From Sphingobacteriaceae bacterium (GTDB taxonomy: Bacteria; Bacteroidota; Bacteroidia; B-17B0; Aurantibacillaceae): a stretch of DNA of 22,589 bases. The notes under the pieces are model-generated. The model searched no databases and was not told the DNA's origin. It saw only the letters and a list, made by a program, of their open reading frames with translations. The DNA lies in NCBI GenBank assembly GCA_016709575.1, contig JADJMM010000024.1:1-22589 (forward strand), written 5' to 3'. This document shows, piece after piece, positions 1 to 8,389 of the stretch. The position numbers were made by a program, and so were the translations under genes. Within the stretch, counting starts at the first letter, position 1, and each line of letters opens with the position of its first letter.

Positions 1-349
1 AATGGTATATTACTCGTAGAAATTTACCGATACTCTTGTTGAGAATGGCATGTCGGTTCGAGAGGCTGTTGTTGAAGGTGGACGGCTAAGAATGACTCCC
101 GTAATTTTACTGCTACAGGCTACAATATTGGGCAGATTCCACTTGCTGTAGGGTTTAATATTGATTTTGTTACAATGTTTACAGAATTAAACCCCAAAAT
201 TTATTTTTGGGGGTGATTCTGTGCATTTTTGGGGTCCTTTGTCATGGACAATTGTTTTCGGATTGGGTTTCGCAACTTTTATCACGTTAATATTAGTTCC
301 TGTAATGTATTTAATTGCATTTAAAGCAAAGAAAAACAAAAAAAAGTAA
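1..349 (+). CDS. RND (AcrB/HAE1-type) efflux pump, C-terminal fragment
   Basis: This is the 3' end of an inner-membrane proton-driven RND exporter, which works with an adaptor and an outer-membrane channel. The gene runs in from the left edge of the window. Readable pieces are NGILLVE at the very start, then VREAVVEGGRLRMTPV, the typical RND segment after TM10. The last helices follow, including FWGPLSWTIVFGLGFATF and LILVPVMYLI, ending in a lysine-rich cytoplasmic tail and a TAA at 347-349. The reading frame changes near 30-35 and again near 130 and 215, so no single frame covers the fragment, but all pieces fit one family in the right order. A MarR-type gene follows about 55 bases downstream on the same strand and may regulate the pump. 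The substrate cannot be read from this fragment. Confidence 0.85.
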
Positions 350-403
350 TTTCCGGGTGTTAGAAAAAAGAAGGTTTGATTGCTTTAAATTAAATTTCAC
401 TTG

Positions 404-850
404 ATGAATAATGTATCTCTCATGACCGTTTAAATAATATTTCAAAGCTTTATCACAAAGCTGTTGCAAGTTATTTAAACGGTTTAAGTATTGATAGGTA
501 TTATATACTTTTTGTTATTAATGAGTCGAAAAGAAGCTGACTCAAAGAGATATGAAATAATCCATGTTGAGAAGTCGTCACTGGTGCAAATGATAGATTA
601 TTTAGTGAAATCCGGATATGTTAAGAGAATTTCAAATCCAAAGGATAGAAGGCAAAACTTTATTTATTTAACAGAAAAAGCTAACAAGGATATTTCCTTA
701 ATAACTAATGCATATAAGAGCCGATGAATTTTCTTTCAAAGACATTCCCAAAAAGAAGTTAAAGTATTAACAAAGTTTAAATGTTATGCTAGGGAATTTA
801 ATTTAATTAGGAGAATGCTTGCTTGTTCTTCAAAATATATAAAATTATGA
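404..850 (+). CDS. MarR-family transcriptional regulator, frameshifted
   Basis: This is a small winged-helix DNA-binding regulator of the MarR type, probably controlling the RND pump that ends 55 bases upstream. The N-terminal part (DRLNNISKLYHKAVASYL) is readable from about 430. The core follows at 540-690: a recognition-helix region (VEKSSLVQMIDYLVKSGYVKR) and the beta-wing motif NPKDRRQNFIYLTEKA, which matches the family's D-R-R ... LT pattern. Frame breaks are visible near 420, 535-555 and 720. The C-terminal part (DEFSFKDIPKKKLKV, then KFKCYAREFNLI) ends at a TGA at 848-850. If the breaks are repaired the protein is about 148 residues, the normal MarR length. The start at 404 is the first ATG that leads into the N-terminal helix but is not certain. 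Confidence 0.75.
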
Positions 851-865
851 ACGTATAAGTAAAAA

Positions 866-1385
866 TTAGTTAAGCAAACTTGTTCTTTTGTCAATTATTG
901 TAAGATTTTTTTCCTTAAATAAAATATCCGATTCAGCAATGGCTTTAGTAAATTTTTGAAGGTTTTCAACGGGAAGAATTTCGAGGATTACTGAAATACA
1001 ATGAGAGGCTTCATTTCTTATTTTCTTATCCCCGGATTTTGCCATTTCTAAAAAAAGTGAAAGCCCTGATTCTAAAACAAGAACGTCTCCGGCCGTTATT
1101 ATATCACATATTCTGTCGCGACAATCCCATATATTCTCTAATTTTTTATTGGCTAAATTTGAAAAAGTTAGCAAGGTAAATTTATGTACGTTGCTATTAT
1201 TTGAATTTAAACATATTGCAATATCGTCAAAATAATCTAATAGAAGATCAGGCTTGATTAAACTGATTTCATAAATCAAATGAATTAAATCAAGTTCATT
1301 CCGGGTGATGCAAATTCGTTATGAGGGAATTTATTTTTTGAATGTTATTTTCTTTAACAATTTCCCTTGCAATTTCTTTTGACAT
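866..1385 (-). CDS. HEAT-repeat-like helical protein
   Basis: This protein of about 172 residues appears to be all-helical. The repeated pattern of leucine-rich helix pairs (for example FTLLTFSNLANKKLENIWD and SGLSLFLEMAKSGDKKIRNEA) resembles HEAT or armadillo-type repeats, which usually form a protein-binding scaffold. No catalytic motif is visible. The N-terminus (MSKEIAREIVKENN) starts at 1385 in one frame. A frame break near 1300 joins it to ELDLIHLIYEISL, and the rest is open to the stop at 866. The gene lies downstream of the intact MarR gene on the same strand, with a 106-base gap that contains a TGTTTAAACA palindrome, so it may be controlled separately. Function is unknown. The repeat assignment is a pattern judgement. 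Confidence 0.6.
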
Positions 1386-1435
1386 TGAATCCTAATCTAA
1401 ATTAATATACGCTAAGATAGTAAATAACCGTTAAA

Positions 1436-1452
1436 CAATATATGTTTAAACA
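1436..1452. repeat. Copy 1 of a shared 17-bp operator-like sequence
   Basis: CAATATATGTTTAAACA contains the perfect palindrome TGTTTAAACA at 1443-1452. The same 17 bases occur inverted at 4962-4978. On the minus strand both copies are followed by a second, similar GTTTAA-type half site. This copy lies between the MarR gene and the HEAT-like gene, about 17 bases upstream of a weak promoter-like box (minus-strand TATCTTAG at 1412-1419). It is a candidate operator for the MarR protein encoded at 1492-1941. That link is inference. Confidence 0.45.
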
Positions 1453-1491
1453 AATAAATTTTCATTACATGAAAAATAAAAGGTTTTAAGG

Positions 1492-1941
1492 TTAAATTCT
1501 GATCTTATCTAAAAGCTCGTTTAGTTTCTTTAGGTCTGTTTCATTTAAATGCGAGAGGATATTATCCGATTTTAAATCAACTAAATCCATTTTCTTAAGA
1601 AGGCTCAACCCTTTTTTTGTTATTTTAATCTCAGCAACTCGCCTATCACTTATACTGTTTTTTCTTTCGGCTAATTGCTTAATAATTAGCCGGTCAATTA
1701 TTCTTGTTATGTCCGAATTTTTATCAAGCATTCTTTCCTTTATTGTTCCAATTGAAGCTGTTTCAGGAAATTGTCCTCGAAGTATTCGTAGAATATTATA
1801 TTGCTGAACTGTTAATTTGTATTCAGAAAGCAAATCCTGAAACTTTGAGAAAATATAGCTGTTAGTGTAATAAATATTTATAATCGTTTTTTGAAATTCA
1901 CTCCTGAATTTACTTTGCTTAATTTCTTCTTCCAAATTCAT
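1492..1941 (-). CDS. MarR-family transcriptional regulator, intact
   Basis: This is a 149-residue winged-helix repressor or activator, one of the few genes here that reads in a single frame. The dimerisation helices occupy about residues 1-45. The wHTH core includes QQYNILRILRG (about 46-56), the recognition region NSDITRIIDRLI and the wing motif SDRRVAEIKITKKG (about 98-111). A dimerising C-terminal helix pair follows. MarR proteins usually bind palindromes of about 16-20 bp and respond to small phenolic or oxidised ligands. Two related palindromic sites flank the minus-strand block, and the first is just downstream of this gene. A promoter box (TATATTTG, minus strand) lies 64 bases upstream of the ATG. 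The ligand and target genes are not shown by the sequence. Confidence 0.9.
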   Translation of the reverse strand: MNLEEEIKQSKFRSEFQKTIINIYYTNSYIFSKFQDLLSEYKLTVQQYNILRILRGQFPETASIGTIKERMLDKNSDITRIIDRLIIKQLAERKNSISDRRVAEIKITKKGLSLLKKMDLVDLKSDNILSHLNETDLKKLNELLDKIRI

Positions 1942-2004
1942 ATTTATAAAATTATATTCATAAGTAAATTACCCTAATTAATTATTATTGTTCCCACAAC
2001 AAAC

Positions 2005-2012
2005 CAAATATA
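2005..2012 (-). promoter_or_regulatory. Candidate Bacteroidota -7 promoter box for the MarR gene
   Basis: On the minus strand this reads TATATTTG, a full match to the Bacteroidota -7 consensus TAnnTTTG. No clear -33 TTTG is visible at the usual distance. Transcription would start near 1997, giving a leader of about 55 bases before the MarR ATG at 1941. A short AT-rich motif like this can occur by chance. Confidence 0.4.
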
Positions 2013-2065
2013 TGCCAAAACGCTATTGTCTTATTTTTTTTTGTTTAAGAATACTTGGAAAAATC

Positions 2066-2308
2066 CTATTTTGAATACTCTTCCCATTGAAAATAGTTTC
2101 CGTCCAGCCTTTTAAGGATATCCGAAATAATAATTTCTTCAGTAGTATCATTAGCATATCTTCCTATATAGAACCCCAAATCCGCGCCAATTGGTAGTTT
2201 CAGAAAATTTACTTTGATGCTTTTTGGAGCATCGTTTTGGATTTCGACAATAAATATAACTGAATGTCTTTCATCCTTTAATGTTAATACTAATTTTTTG
2301 TAATTCAT
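2066..2308 (-). CDS. Small hypothetical protein
   Basis: This is an 80-residue protein that I do not recognise. The chosen ATG at 2308 begins MNYKKLVLTLKDERH; a TTG two codons upstream is an alternative start. The sequence alternates short hydrophobic strands with charged turns (VIFIVEIQND, IKVNFLKLPIGADLGFYIG). That suggests a small beta-rich soluble domain, with no signal peptide or membrane segment. It lies between the DODA dioxygenase gene upstream and the intact MarR gene downstream, all on the minus strand. It could be a member of the same regulated block. A frame break could hide further N-terminal residues. Confidence 0.5.
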   Translation of the reverse strand: MNYKKLVLTLKDERHSVIFIVEIQNDAPKSIKVNFLKLPIGADLGFYIGRYANDTTEEIIISDILKRLDGNYFQWEEYSK

Positions 2309-2441
2309 TTTCAAAAGTATTGGAGGGCCGGTATTGCAGATGTTTCAGTAACTGTTTACATGGAACAGTAAATCATTCTGAAAATCAAACTGCAACCGCC
2401 AGCCCATATATTTTATCTCAATTATACCACTTCATAATCTT

Positions 2442-3270
2442 TTATCCTATACGAAAACCCCTGTTGCTAAACGCTGGAAGCATTTCTTCAAAAGTGTGTT
2501 CAATATTTTCATCCTCATTCATTAGAGCGAGACTATATATTAAAGGCACATAATGATCGGGGGTGGGGGCAGCCATCAAGCCTAATTTATTTTTTTCGTA
2601 ATTGACTATGCTTTGTATATCTCGTTTATCCAATTGTTGTTTTATCCATTGGTCAAACTCTATATCCCAACCATAAGGCTTCATATTTCCATTAAAAAAT
2701 CGTTTACCTGCTTCCTATATTATGCACAACCGCACCACTGCCAATAATTAAAACACCCTTATCTCGCAGGGGTTTGAGTTGTTTTGCTAAATCAAAATGA
2801 TATTGTGCGGATTGGTAATAATCAATACTCATCTCAAAACCGGAACATCAGCCTTTGGAAACATGTGTTTAAGCATAGGCCATGCACCATGATCTAAACC
2901 CCACTCTGTTGTTTCTTTAACTTTTGGAATAAGCTTGGTTACTTCCTTAGCCGTTTCTGGTGAACCGGGAGCAAGATATTTCTGAGTATAATATTCGGAG
3001 GAAACCCGTAATAATCATAAATAGTTTCAGGTGCAGAGCTTACATTTACAAGAGTCCCTTTCGTGCACCAATGTGCTGATACTACCAAAATGGCTTTTAT
3101 CTCATGTTCTTTTCTGATTTTTCTCCTATTTGCGCCAAACTTGTTAAAAAGGGATTTGCGTTTAGTCCTAAAGGAATGTCCATTGGATTTCCATGTGATG
3201 TAAAAAGTACAGGCATTTTTTTAGTTGAAGAAAATGAAGAAGTTATTTTTGAAAATGCCTGTAGCTTCAT
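2442..3270 (-). CDS. ygiD: 4,5-DOPA dioxygenase extradiol (YgiD/DODA family)
   Basis: This is a class III (LigB-type) extradiol ring-cleavage dioxygenase that opens catechol-like rings. The four metal-binding histidines expected in YgiD are readable: TSHGNPM near residue 26, VSAHWCT, GSGAVVHN, and TPDHYVPLIYSL close to the C-terminus. The protein ends NRGFRIG at 2442-2444. The start at 3270 gives MKLQAFSKITSSF just before the conserved MPVLFTSHGNP. Four one-base breaks near 3100, 2992, 2838 and 2705 split the gene, and each is resolved by adding one base in or beside a homopolymer. Repaired length is about 277 residues, normal for the family. The DoxX-like gene lies immediately upstream on the same strand. 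Physiological substrate is unknown; most bacterial homologues are assigned by similarity only. Confidence 0.88.
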
Positions 3271-3329
3271 ATTATGCGTGACAAATGGGGTTAACGCTAA
3301 AAGTCTTAAAATCTTTGCGATGCATCAAA

Positions 3330-3712
3330 TTATTTTTTTGTAAACGAAGAAAGCATTTCCGGATTACGCAAATAATTAGCAACCCAAACTAACAAGAGCA
3401 TTACTATTTGTGGAATAAACATTTCTGCATTACTCATGTGCGTTACAATTGCACCACCTAAGTGTGCGCTTAATAATAAAACTCGAGTGATGATGTTCTT
3501 GGAATTAGAAACAAAATGGCAACGATGAGTTCGCCCATTCCTATTAACATAAGTTTACCATCCAATCCCCATTTAATAAAGTTTTGCGCTATTTCCGCGT
3601 TTGCACCAGCCATCAATTTCATTGAAGCGCTCATAATAAATAAGGCTGACATAAGCCCTACGAATATCCATGTTGTTACTTTTCTCGCTGTAGATAATTT
3701 TATTGGTTCCAT
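3330..3712 (-). CDS. DoxX-like membrane protein
   Basis: This is a small four-helix integral membrane protein of the DoxX/DoxX-like type, often linked to redox stress or electron transfer but poorly characterised. Readable helices are TTWIFVGLMSALFIMSAS (about residues 13-30), GKLMLIGMGELIVAILFLIP, then RVLLLSAHLGGAIVTHM and FIPQIVMLLLVWVANYL. It ends in FTKK and a TAA at 3330-3332. A frame break near 3485 separates the first two helices from the last two. Repaired length is about 128 residues, typical of the family. It sits directly upstream of the DODA gene on the same strand, with 59 bases between, so the two are probably co-transcribed. Confidence 0.85.
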
Positions 3713-3828
3713 AGTTGTTATTATTTAAGTTTTGGATTTATTATTTTCAAAAATTCGATTCTGAGATGGTTCCTGTTTTGTCTTGGGTACACCATTAATA
3801 ATTTACCCAAAAACGCATTAAAATTTTT

Positions 3829-4059
3829 CTAATTCAAAGTTTTAAATCTCTTATTAAATTGTTTCATATCAAACCATTGCTTACAGTTGCTTCCTTTTTC
3901 ACTTTTTCGTATAATTGAAACTTCAATACTATTAATTGTCTTATTGGATATTTCGCAACGGGTGTTGTCTGAATCAATAATAGTTTGTCCGATAGTAAAT
4001 TCTTCAATATTCATAGCAAACTCTTTCATCTTTTCATCTATGTGTTTTTTTTGCCCCAT
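3829..4059 (-). CDS. Small hypothetical protein next to a membrane protein gene
   Basis: This is a soluble protein of about 76 residues. I chose the ATG at 4059 (MGQKKHIDEKMKEF) because the open frame further upstream overlaps the 3' end of the membrane-protein gene and reads back through its membrane helix out of frame. The body contains EEFTIGQTIIDSD and ends CKQWFDMKQFNKRFKTLN. I do not recognise the family. A start at the ATG directly after the membrane gene's stop (4094), followed by a one-base break, is equally possible and would add about 12 residues. It is in line with the minus-strand block and separated by 116 bases from the DoxX-like gene downstream. Confidence 0.5.
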   Translation of the reverse strand: MGQKKHIDEKMKEFAMNIEEFTIGQTIIDSDNTRCEISNKTINSIEVSIIRKSEKGSNCKQWFDMKQFNKRFKTLN

Positions 4060-4097
4060 ATTTTTTAAAGTTCTTAAATAATCGTTACCTTCTCCAT

Positions 4098-4553
4098 TCA
4101 AGGCATAAAATAAAAAATCAAGGCTAATATCAAACCAAATACTATACCCGATATAATCATTTGCCATGCCTTAATACGATCTTTTCTGTAATTTTCCTTT
4201 TGATCAATGGAAAATGTTTTGCCGATATCTCCAAAATTAAATACACCTTTTATTCCGAAAGCAACACAAAACTTAAAGTACCATTGCTGAAAACTCACGC
4301 CAAGCGAAGTTGCAGGGATAAAAAGAGTCAATCTCCATATTTTGTTTGCATCAAGCATAAATATTAAAACAATTACTGTAATAGTCAATACAATAGAAAA
4401 GATGGCTGCTTTTTTTCTCCTTTTAATTTCTTCGTGACCAATGTTACATGCTCCTGGAATGTAGTGATTATCTGAATCATTGCTATTCTTATTTTCCTGA
4501 AACAACGACATGAAAAGAGTTTCGGAATTTATTGAAATTGCTTTTGTTTTCAT
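4098..4553 (-). CDS. Hypothetical three-helix membrane protein
   Basis: This is an intact 151-residue protein of unknown function. The N-terminal 45 residues are polar and include ACNIGHEEIKRRKK. Hydrophobic helices follow at about 51-68 (AIFSIVLTITVIVLIFML), 74-90 (LTLFIPATSLGVSFQQWY) and 132-150 (WQMIISGIVFGLILALIF). Between them is a conserved-looking loop KFCVAFGIKGVFNFGDIGK with a single cysteine. It lies 12 bases downstream of the SnoaL-like gene on the same strand, so the two are almost certainly one transcript. Similar small membrane proteins with a KFCVA-type loop occur in Bacteroidota, but I know no assigned role. Confidence 0.75.
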   Translation of the reverse strand: MKTKAISINSETLFMSLFQENKNSNDSDNHYIPGACNIGHEEIKRRKKAAIFSIVLTITVIVLIFMLDANKIWRLTLFIPATSLGVSFQQWYFKFCVAFGIKGVFNFGDIGKTFSIDQKENYRKDRIKAWQMIISGIVFGLILALIFYFMP

Positions 4554-4565
4554 TTTTATATTTTA

Positions 4566-4916
4566 TTAGTTTGAATAATAAAAACGTTCGTTAATAATTT
4601 TCCCATCTTTCCATTTCTGCACTGCAACCTGGCACATTTTCATTCGAGGAGCACCTTTATAAGTAACATCCATTTCCCATTCAGATGTTGTTACATTATC
4701 ACCAACAGCAATTGATTTCACTTCCGCCCCATGAAAGGCTTCAATCATTTGCATAGCTTGTAACTCTCTTTCTCGATTTGCAGACTTTCCAACTGTAGGT
4801 GGATTAGAGTTTTCCTGCATTACAACATCTTCATGGTAATACTTTTCAAAAGCATCCATTTGTTTTCCGGTAAGAATCATTTGATTCAACTCTTCAATTT
4901 TTTCTTTTAAGTTCAT
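4566..4916 (-). CDS. SnoaL-like / NTF2-like domain protein
   Basis: This is a 116-residue protein with the alpha+beta cone fold of the NTF2/SnoaL superfamily, which ranges from polyketide cyclases to uncharacterised small-molecule-binding proteins. The diagnostic layout is visible: an N-terminal helix (LKEKIEELNQMILTG), the AFEKYYHEDVVMQEN strand and helix with its conserved acid pair, a NRERELQAMQ helix, and beta strands TTSEWEMDVTYKGA, CQVAVQKWKDGKI and NERFYYSN at the end. It is the first gene of the minus-strand block. A full TAnnTTTG promoter box lies 28 bases upstream and a perfect palindrome lies just beyond. The substrate is unknown. Confidence 0.85.
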   Translation of the reverse strand: MNLKEKIEELNQMILTGKQMDAFEKYYHEDVVMQENSNPPTVGKSANRERELQAMQMIEAFHGAEVKSIAVGDNVTTSEWEMDVTYKGAPRMKMCQVAVQKWKDGKIINERFYYSN

Positions 4917-4943
4917 TAGATATAATTTTTAGTTAGTATATCA

Positions 4944-4951
4944 CAAAGGTA
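4944..4951 (-). promoter_or_regulatory. Candidate -7 promoter box of the SnoaL gene
   Basis: The minus strand reads TACCTTTG, a full TAnnTTTG match. Transcription would start about 20 bases before the SnoaL ATG. The palindrome at 4958-4975 sits 6 bases upstream of the box, where a bound regulator would block RNA polymerase. Confidence 0.5.
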
Positions 4952-4957
4952 TTAATT

Positions 4958-4975
4958 TATATGTTTAAACATATA
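4958..4975. promoter_or_regulatory. 18-bp perfect palindrome, candidate MarR operator (copy 2 of shared repeat)
   Basis: TATATGTTTAAACATATA is perfectly self-complementary. With its right flank it shares TGTTTAAACATATATTG (4962-4978) with an inverted copy at 1436-1452. A second half site, GGTTAAAC, follows at 4978-4985. Length and symmetry fit a MarR-type operator. The regulator most likely to bind is the intact MarR encoded at 1492-1941, by proximity only. Confidence 0.5.
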
Positions 4976-5114
4976 TTGGTTAAACGAATTTTATATTTTA
5001 ATTGTATTTTATTGATAAACAATTAGTTATGCTATTTGCCGCAAATGCTATAAAGACCTTACAGTATACTCTCTTAATTTTTACTGAAAAGGTATTTCAA
5101 ATAAAAAAAAATAC

Positions 5115-5122
5115 TACATTTG
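5115..5122 (+). promoter_or_regulatory. Candidate -7 promoter box of the TetR-efflux operon
   Basis: TACATTTG is a full match to the TAnnTTTG box of Bacteroidota and lies 22 bases before the TetR ATG. The left arm of an inverted repeat (5118-5146) overlaps it, which would allow autorepression. No good -33 TTTG is seen. Confidence 0.5.
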
Positions 5123-5146
5123 ACCGTTCTATATAAATAGTCAAAT
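5118..5146. promoter_or_regulatory. Inverted repeat, candidate TetR operator
   Basis: ATTTGAC (5118-5124) and GTCAAAT (5140-5146) are perfect inverse complements separated by 15 bases. The left arm overlaps the promoter box and the right arm overlaps the TetR start codon. Autoregulation by the TetR protein encoded here is the simplest reading. The arm-to-arm distance of 22 bp (two helical turns) fits a dimeric regulator. Confidence 0.45.
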
Positions 5147-5760
5147 GGTCGAAAATAGTAATTCGGGTAATTCAGATAAAACGGTTATAATATTAGCCGC
5201 TGCGCAAAAAAGGTTTGCTCATTACGGTCTTCTTAAAACCACGATGAATGATATAGCTGAAGATATCGGTATGTCTAAAGCATCTTTGTATTACTACTTT
5301 GCTGATAAGGAAACTATTTTCCAAGACGTAATTAGAAAAGAACAAAGAGAGTTTGTAAATCAAATCGAAAATTTCTTTCTGACAAAGTTAGTGGAGAAGA
5401 ATTATTAATTACTTATGTTAAGAAAAGATTATCGTATTTCCAGAATTTTTTAAATCTTAGTAAATTAATTTCAGAGTCTATTAAAGGTATAAAACCAATC
5501 TTCTCACAACTTTTGAAAATTTCAAGCATGAAGAAGTTAAACTGCTTAAAAAAATTATTAAAAATGGAATAGAGAATGGGGAATTTGAGAAAGTAAATGT
5601 AACTGAATTTTCAGAATTGTTTATTTCTCTCATTCAAGGGTTAAGAAGCAACCTTATTATTAGAAAAGAATTGGAAAATTTAGATAAAAAGGATTATCAG
5701 ATTTTGGAAAAACAATTTATTAACGTAGCAAAAATATTTAGTAAGGGAATAAAAAAATAA
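5145..5760 (+). CDS. TetR/AcrR-family transcriptional regulator, frameshifted
   Basis: This is a DNA-binding repressor expected to control the efflux operon that starts 4 bases after it. The N-terminal helix-turn-helix is clear: ILAAAQKRFAHYGLLKTTMNDIAEDIGMS then KASLYYYFADKETIF, the TetR recognition-helix signature (about residues 17-60). The ligand-binding helices continue in other frames: LLITYVKKRLSYFQNFLN, then HEEVKLLKKIIKNGIENGEF and FSELFISLIQGLR, ending FSKGIKK at 5758-5760. Two breaks, near 5380 and 5515, interrupt it. Repaired length is about 205 residues, normal for the family. The ATG at 5145 is chosen because HTH spacing from the N-terminus is typical and the promoter box lies just upstream. 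Confidence 0.9.
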
Positions 5761-5764
5761 GTGT

Positions 5765-6789
5765 ATGAAAAACAAGAAAAAAATAATTATTTATACTGCT
5801 TTAGTCATCGGTTTAATTTTGGGCGGATACAAAGGAGTTTTATGGTATCAGCATTATGAAACGAAGCGAAAGCACGGATGATGCACAGATCGATGGCAAT
5901 GTAATTCCTGTAATAGCCCGTGTCGGAAGTTATATAAACCAAGTAAAAGTTAAGGAAAATCAAAACGTTCAGTCAGGAGAATTAATTGTTTTGTTAGATA
6001 GCTCAGAACTTTCTTCAAAACTTAATCAGACAAAGGCGGGTTTGGAAAGTGCAGAAGCACAATTAGCAGTAGCAAAATCTTCTGCTAACGATGTTTTACA
6101 AGCCAAAATTTGGCGACACTTTCATTGAAATCCCTAAAACAAATCTGTGGAAGGCACAGAATGAATATAAGCGATACGATGATCTTTATAAGCAAAAATT
6201 GGCAACCCTCAACAAATTGATACTTAAAAGCCAATTTAGAAACTGCACAATCACAGTTTGATATTGCCAAGCAAAAACAGAAACTTCCGAATTGCAATAT
6301 CAAACAGCAATGGCTCAAGTAAAAGTTACGTTTAAGCTAATGTTTTTCAAAAACAAAAAGATTTGGAATATGCCCAATTACAATTATCCTATACAAAAAT
6401 TTATGCTCCTGTTTCGGGGTTGATCTCCAAAAATAATATTCAGCCCGGACAACTTATTCAAGCAGGCCAACCCTTAATGTCGGTAGTTCAGGATAAAGAA
6501 GTTTGGATTATTGCCAATTTTAAAGAAACACAAATGGAAACCATCAAAGTAGGTAATGAAGTTATAATTAAAGTAGATGCGTATCCTGAATTAGAAGTAA
6601 AAGGTGAAGTGGAGTCCACGAGTGGAGCTACAGGTGCAAAATTTGCTTTATTACCACCTGATAACGCATCCGGAAATTTTGTAAAGGTGGTTCAACGAAT
6701 TCCGGTGAGAATAAAAATAATTCATACCGATCAGTCCAAAAACTTCTTAATCCTGGGTTAAGCGTAAGTGTAGGGAAGTTAAGAAGTAA
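5765..6789 (+). CDS. EmrA/HlyD-type periplasmic adaptor of a multidrug efflux system, frameshifted
   Basis: This is a membrane-fusion protein that links the inner-membrane transporter encoded next to the outer-membrane channel. It starts MKNKKKIIIYTALV with one N-terminal anchor helix (about residues 6-24). The biotinyl/lipoyl-like half motif VKVKENQNVQSGELIVLLD follows, then a coiled-coil hairpin (SKLNQTKAGLESAEAQLAVA, later KAQNEYKRYDDLYKQ). The second lipoyl half is IYAPVSGLISKNNIQPGQL. The EmrA hallmark PPDNASGNFVKVVQRIPVRI is present near 6655-6715. At least five frame breaks occur (near 5865, 6100, 6210, 6290, 6345 and 6740). Because of the last one the exact stop is uncertain; I place it at 6787-6789. 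The DHA2 transporter gene follows almost directly. Confidence 0.88.
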
Positions 6790-6794
6790 AATAA

Positions 6795-8377
6795 ATGATG
6801 GCAAAGAGCGAACCAAATAAATGGATTGTTGTTATAACGGTAGTTTCTGCTGCTTTACTTCAGCTAATTGATACTTCTATAGTTAACGTTACCCTGACTC
6901 AAATGATGGGTAATTTAGGCGCATCTTTAGGAGATATTAGTTGGGTTGTAACGGGGGTATGGTGCAGCAAACGTAGTAATGATTACTTTATCGGGATGGT
7001 TGAGTTCAAAATTTGGACGTAAGAATTATTTCACAGCATCCATTGTCTTATTCACTATTGCCTCTATCTTTTGTGGAACATCCACCACCGTTTCTGAACT
7101 TATTATTTTCAGAATCATTCAGGGTATTGGAGGAGGAGGTTTACTTTCTACAGGACAAGCCATTTTAATAGATACTTTTCCAAAAGAAGAATTGGGTAAG
7201 GCGAATGCGGTATTTGGCATGGGCGTTATTATCGGGCCATCCATTGGCCCTACACTTGGTGGATACATAACAATCATCTTTCATGGAACTGGGTTTTTTA
7301 CATTAACATCCCTGTTGGAATCATAGCCGCTATTCTTGCTGTTCTTTATGTTAAAGAATCCGAACATAATCAAAAAACAGGGAAAATGGATTGGCTTGCC
7401 CTAATGATGCTCATCGTCACCATTGGAGCACTTCAGGTAGTATTGGAAAAAGGAGAAAGTGAAGATTGGTTTGAAACACGATATATTACTATACTAACTA
7501 TTTCGTTTGTTTTGGCGGGAATATTTTGTTTGGCGACAGTTAACTGTCGACCATCCTATTCTCAATTTACGATTACTAAAAAACAGGCAGTTTGCCGTTG
7601 GCTCTTTCTTTTCGTTTATTCAGGGAGTTGGATTGTATGCTTCTGTTTTTGTTGTACCTGTTTTTTGCCAAACCATGCTCGGATATAATTCTCAAGATAC
7701 AGGAAATTTATTAATGCCCGGAAGTTTGGCAGCAGGAATGATGATGCCAGTAGTGGCTGTGCTAATGAAGAAGACTAAAATTTCACCTGTACTTCTTGCG
7801 GGAATTGGCTTTTCATTATTTATTGTTTTTGTATGGCAATCATCTGGTATGAGTTTAAGTACCGGAGCTAATGATTTCTTTTGGCCGCTCATTTTACGAG
7901 GCGTTGGTCTTGGATTGCTCTTTATCCCTCTGCTGACAATAACCATTGCTCCTTTAGAAGGTAAAGACATTTCTCAGGGAACTGCATTAACGAATACACT
8001 TAGGCAATTGGGTGGTTCTTTTGGAATTGCAGCAGCAACCACATTTATAAGCGTTAGAAATATTTTTCATTACAACAATTTAACAGAACACGTATCTGTA
8101 TATAACCAACCTACTTATGATCGATTAAATTCTCTTACGGCCCTGTTTGTTTCAAAGGGCAGTGATATTACCTGCTCAACTAAAGCCGCTGTTGCCATGA
8201 AAGGGAACTGTTTTTAAACAATCCATGTTGCTTACCTATAATGACGTTTTTCTTATTGTGGGTGTATTTTTCGCAATCTGTATACCCTTGCTTTTACTTT
8301 TTAAAGCAAAGAAAAAAACCGTGGAAGGTCAGGTGAAAGAAGGAGAAGAACAACACATGGAAATGGTAATGGAATAA
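6795..8377 (+). CDS. EmrB-type MFS (DHA2, 14-TMS) drug:proton antiporter, frameshifted
   Basis: This is the inner-membrane drug exporter of the tripartite system. DHA2 signatures are readable in order: LIDTSIVNVTL in TM1, SGWLSSKFGRKN (motif A), RIIQGIGGGGLLSTGQAILI (motif B) and GPSIGPTLGGYIT (motif C). The second half follows (MDWLALMMLIVTIG; VDHPILNLRLLKNRQFAVG; LIPLLTITIAPLEG near TM11), then a C-terminal helix, AICIPLLLLFKAKKK. Breaks occur near 6955 (apparent extra G), 7275, 7530, 8165 and 8205. Repaired length of about 525 residues fits 14 helices. The ATG at 6795 gives MMAKSEPNKWIVV and immediately follows the adaptor gene. Substrates are probably hydrophobic toxic compounds, by family. 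Confidence 0.9.
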
Positions 8378-8389
8378 AAATTTATAAAT

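Noticed and set aside
850..866. Bidirectional terminator between the convergent MarR and HEAT-like genes
   Set aside because: Only 15 bases separate the genes and no stem-loop with T-runs is visible.
3104..4367. Plus-strand open frames opposite the DODA, DoxX and membrane-protein genes
   Set aside because: They are antisense shadows; the minus-strand frames have recognisable families.
1436..4978. Inverted 17-bp repeats as ends of a transposon
   Set aside because: No transposase or integrase between them, the sequences are palindromic operator-like, and one copy sits at a promoter box.
5028..5048. Short palindrome ATTTGC-C-GCAAAT upstream of the TetR gene
   Set aside because: Six-base arms with no link to a promoter box; too weak in AT-rich DNA to report as a site.
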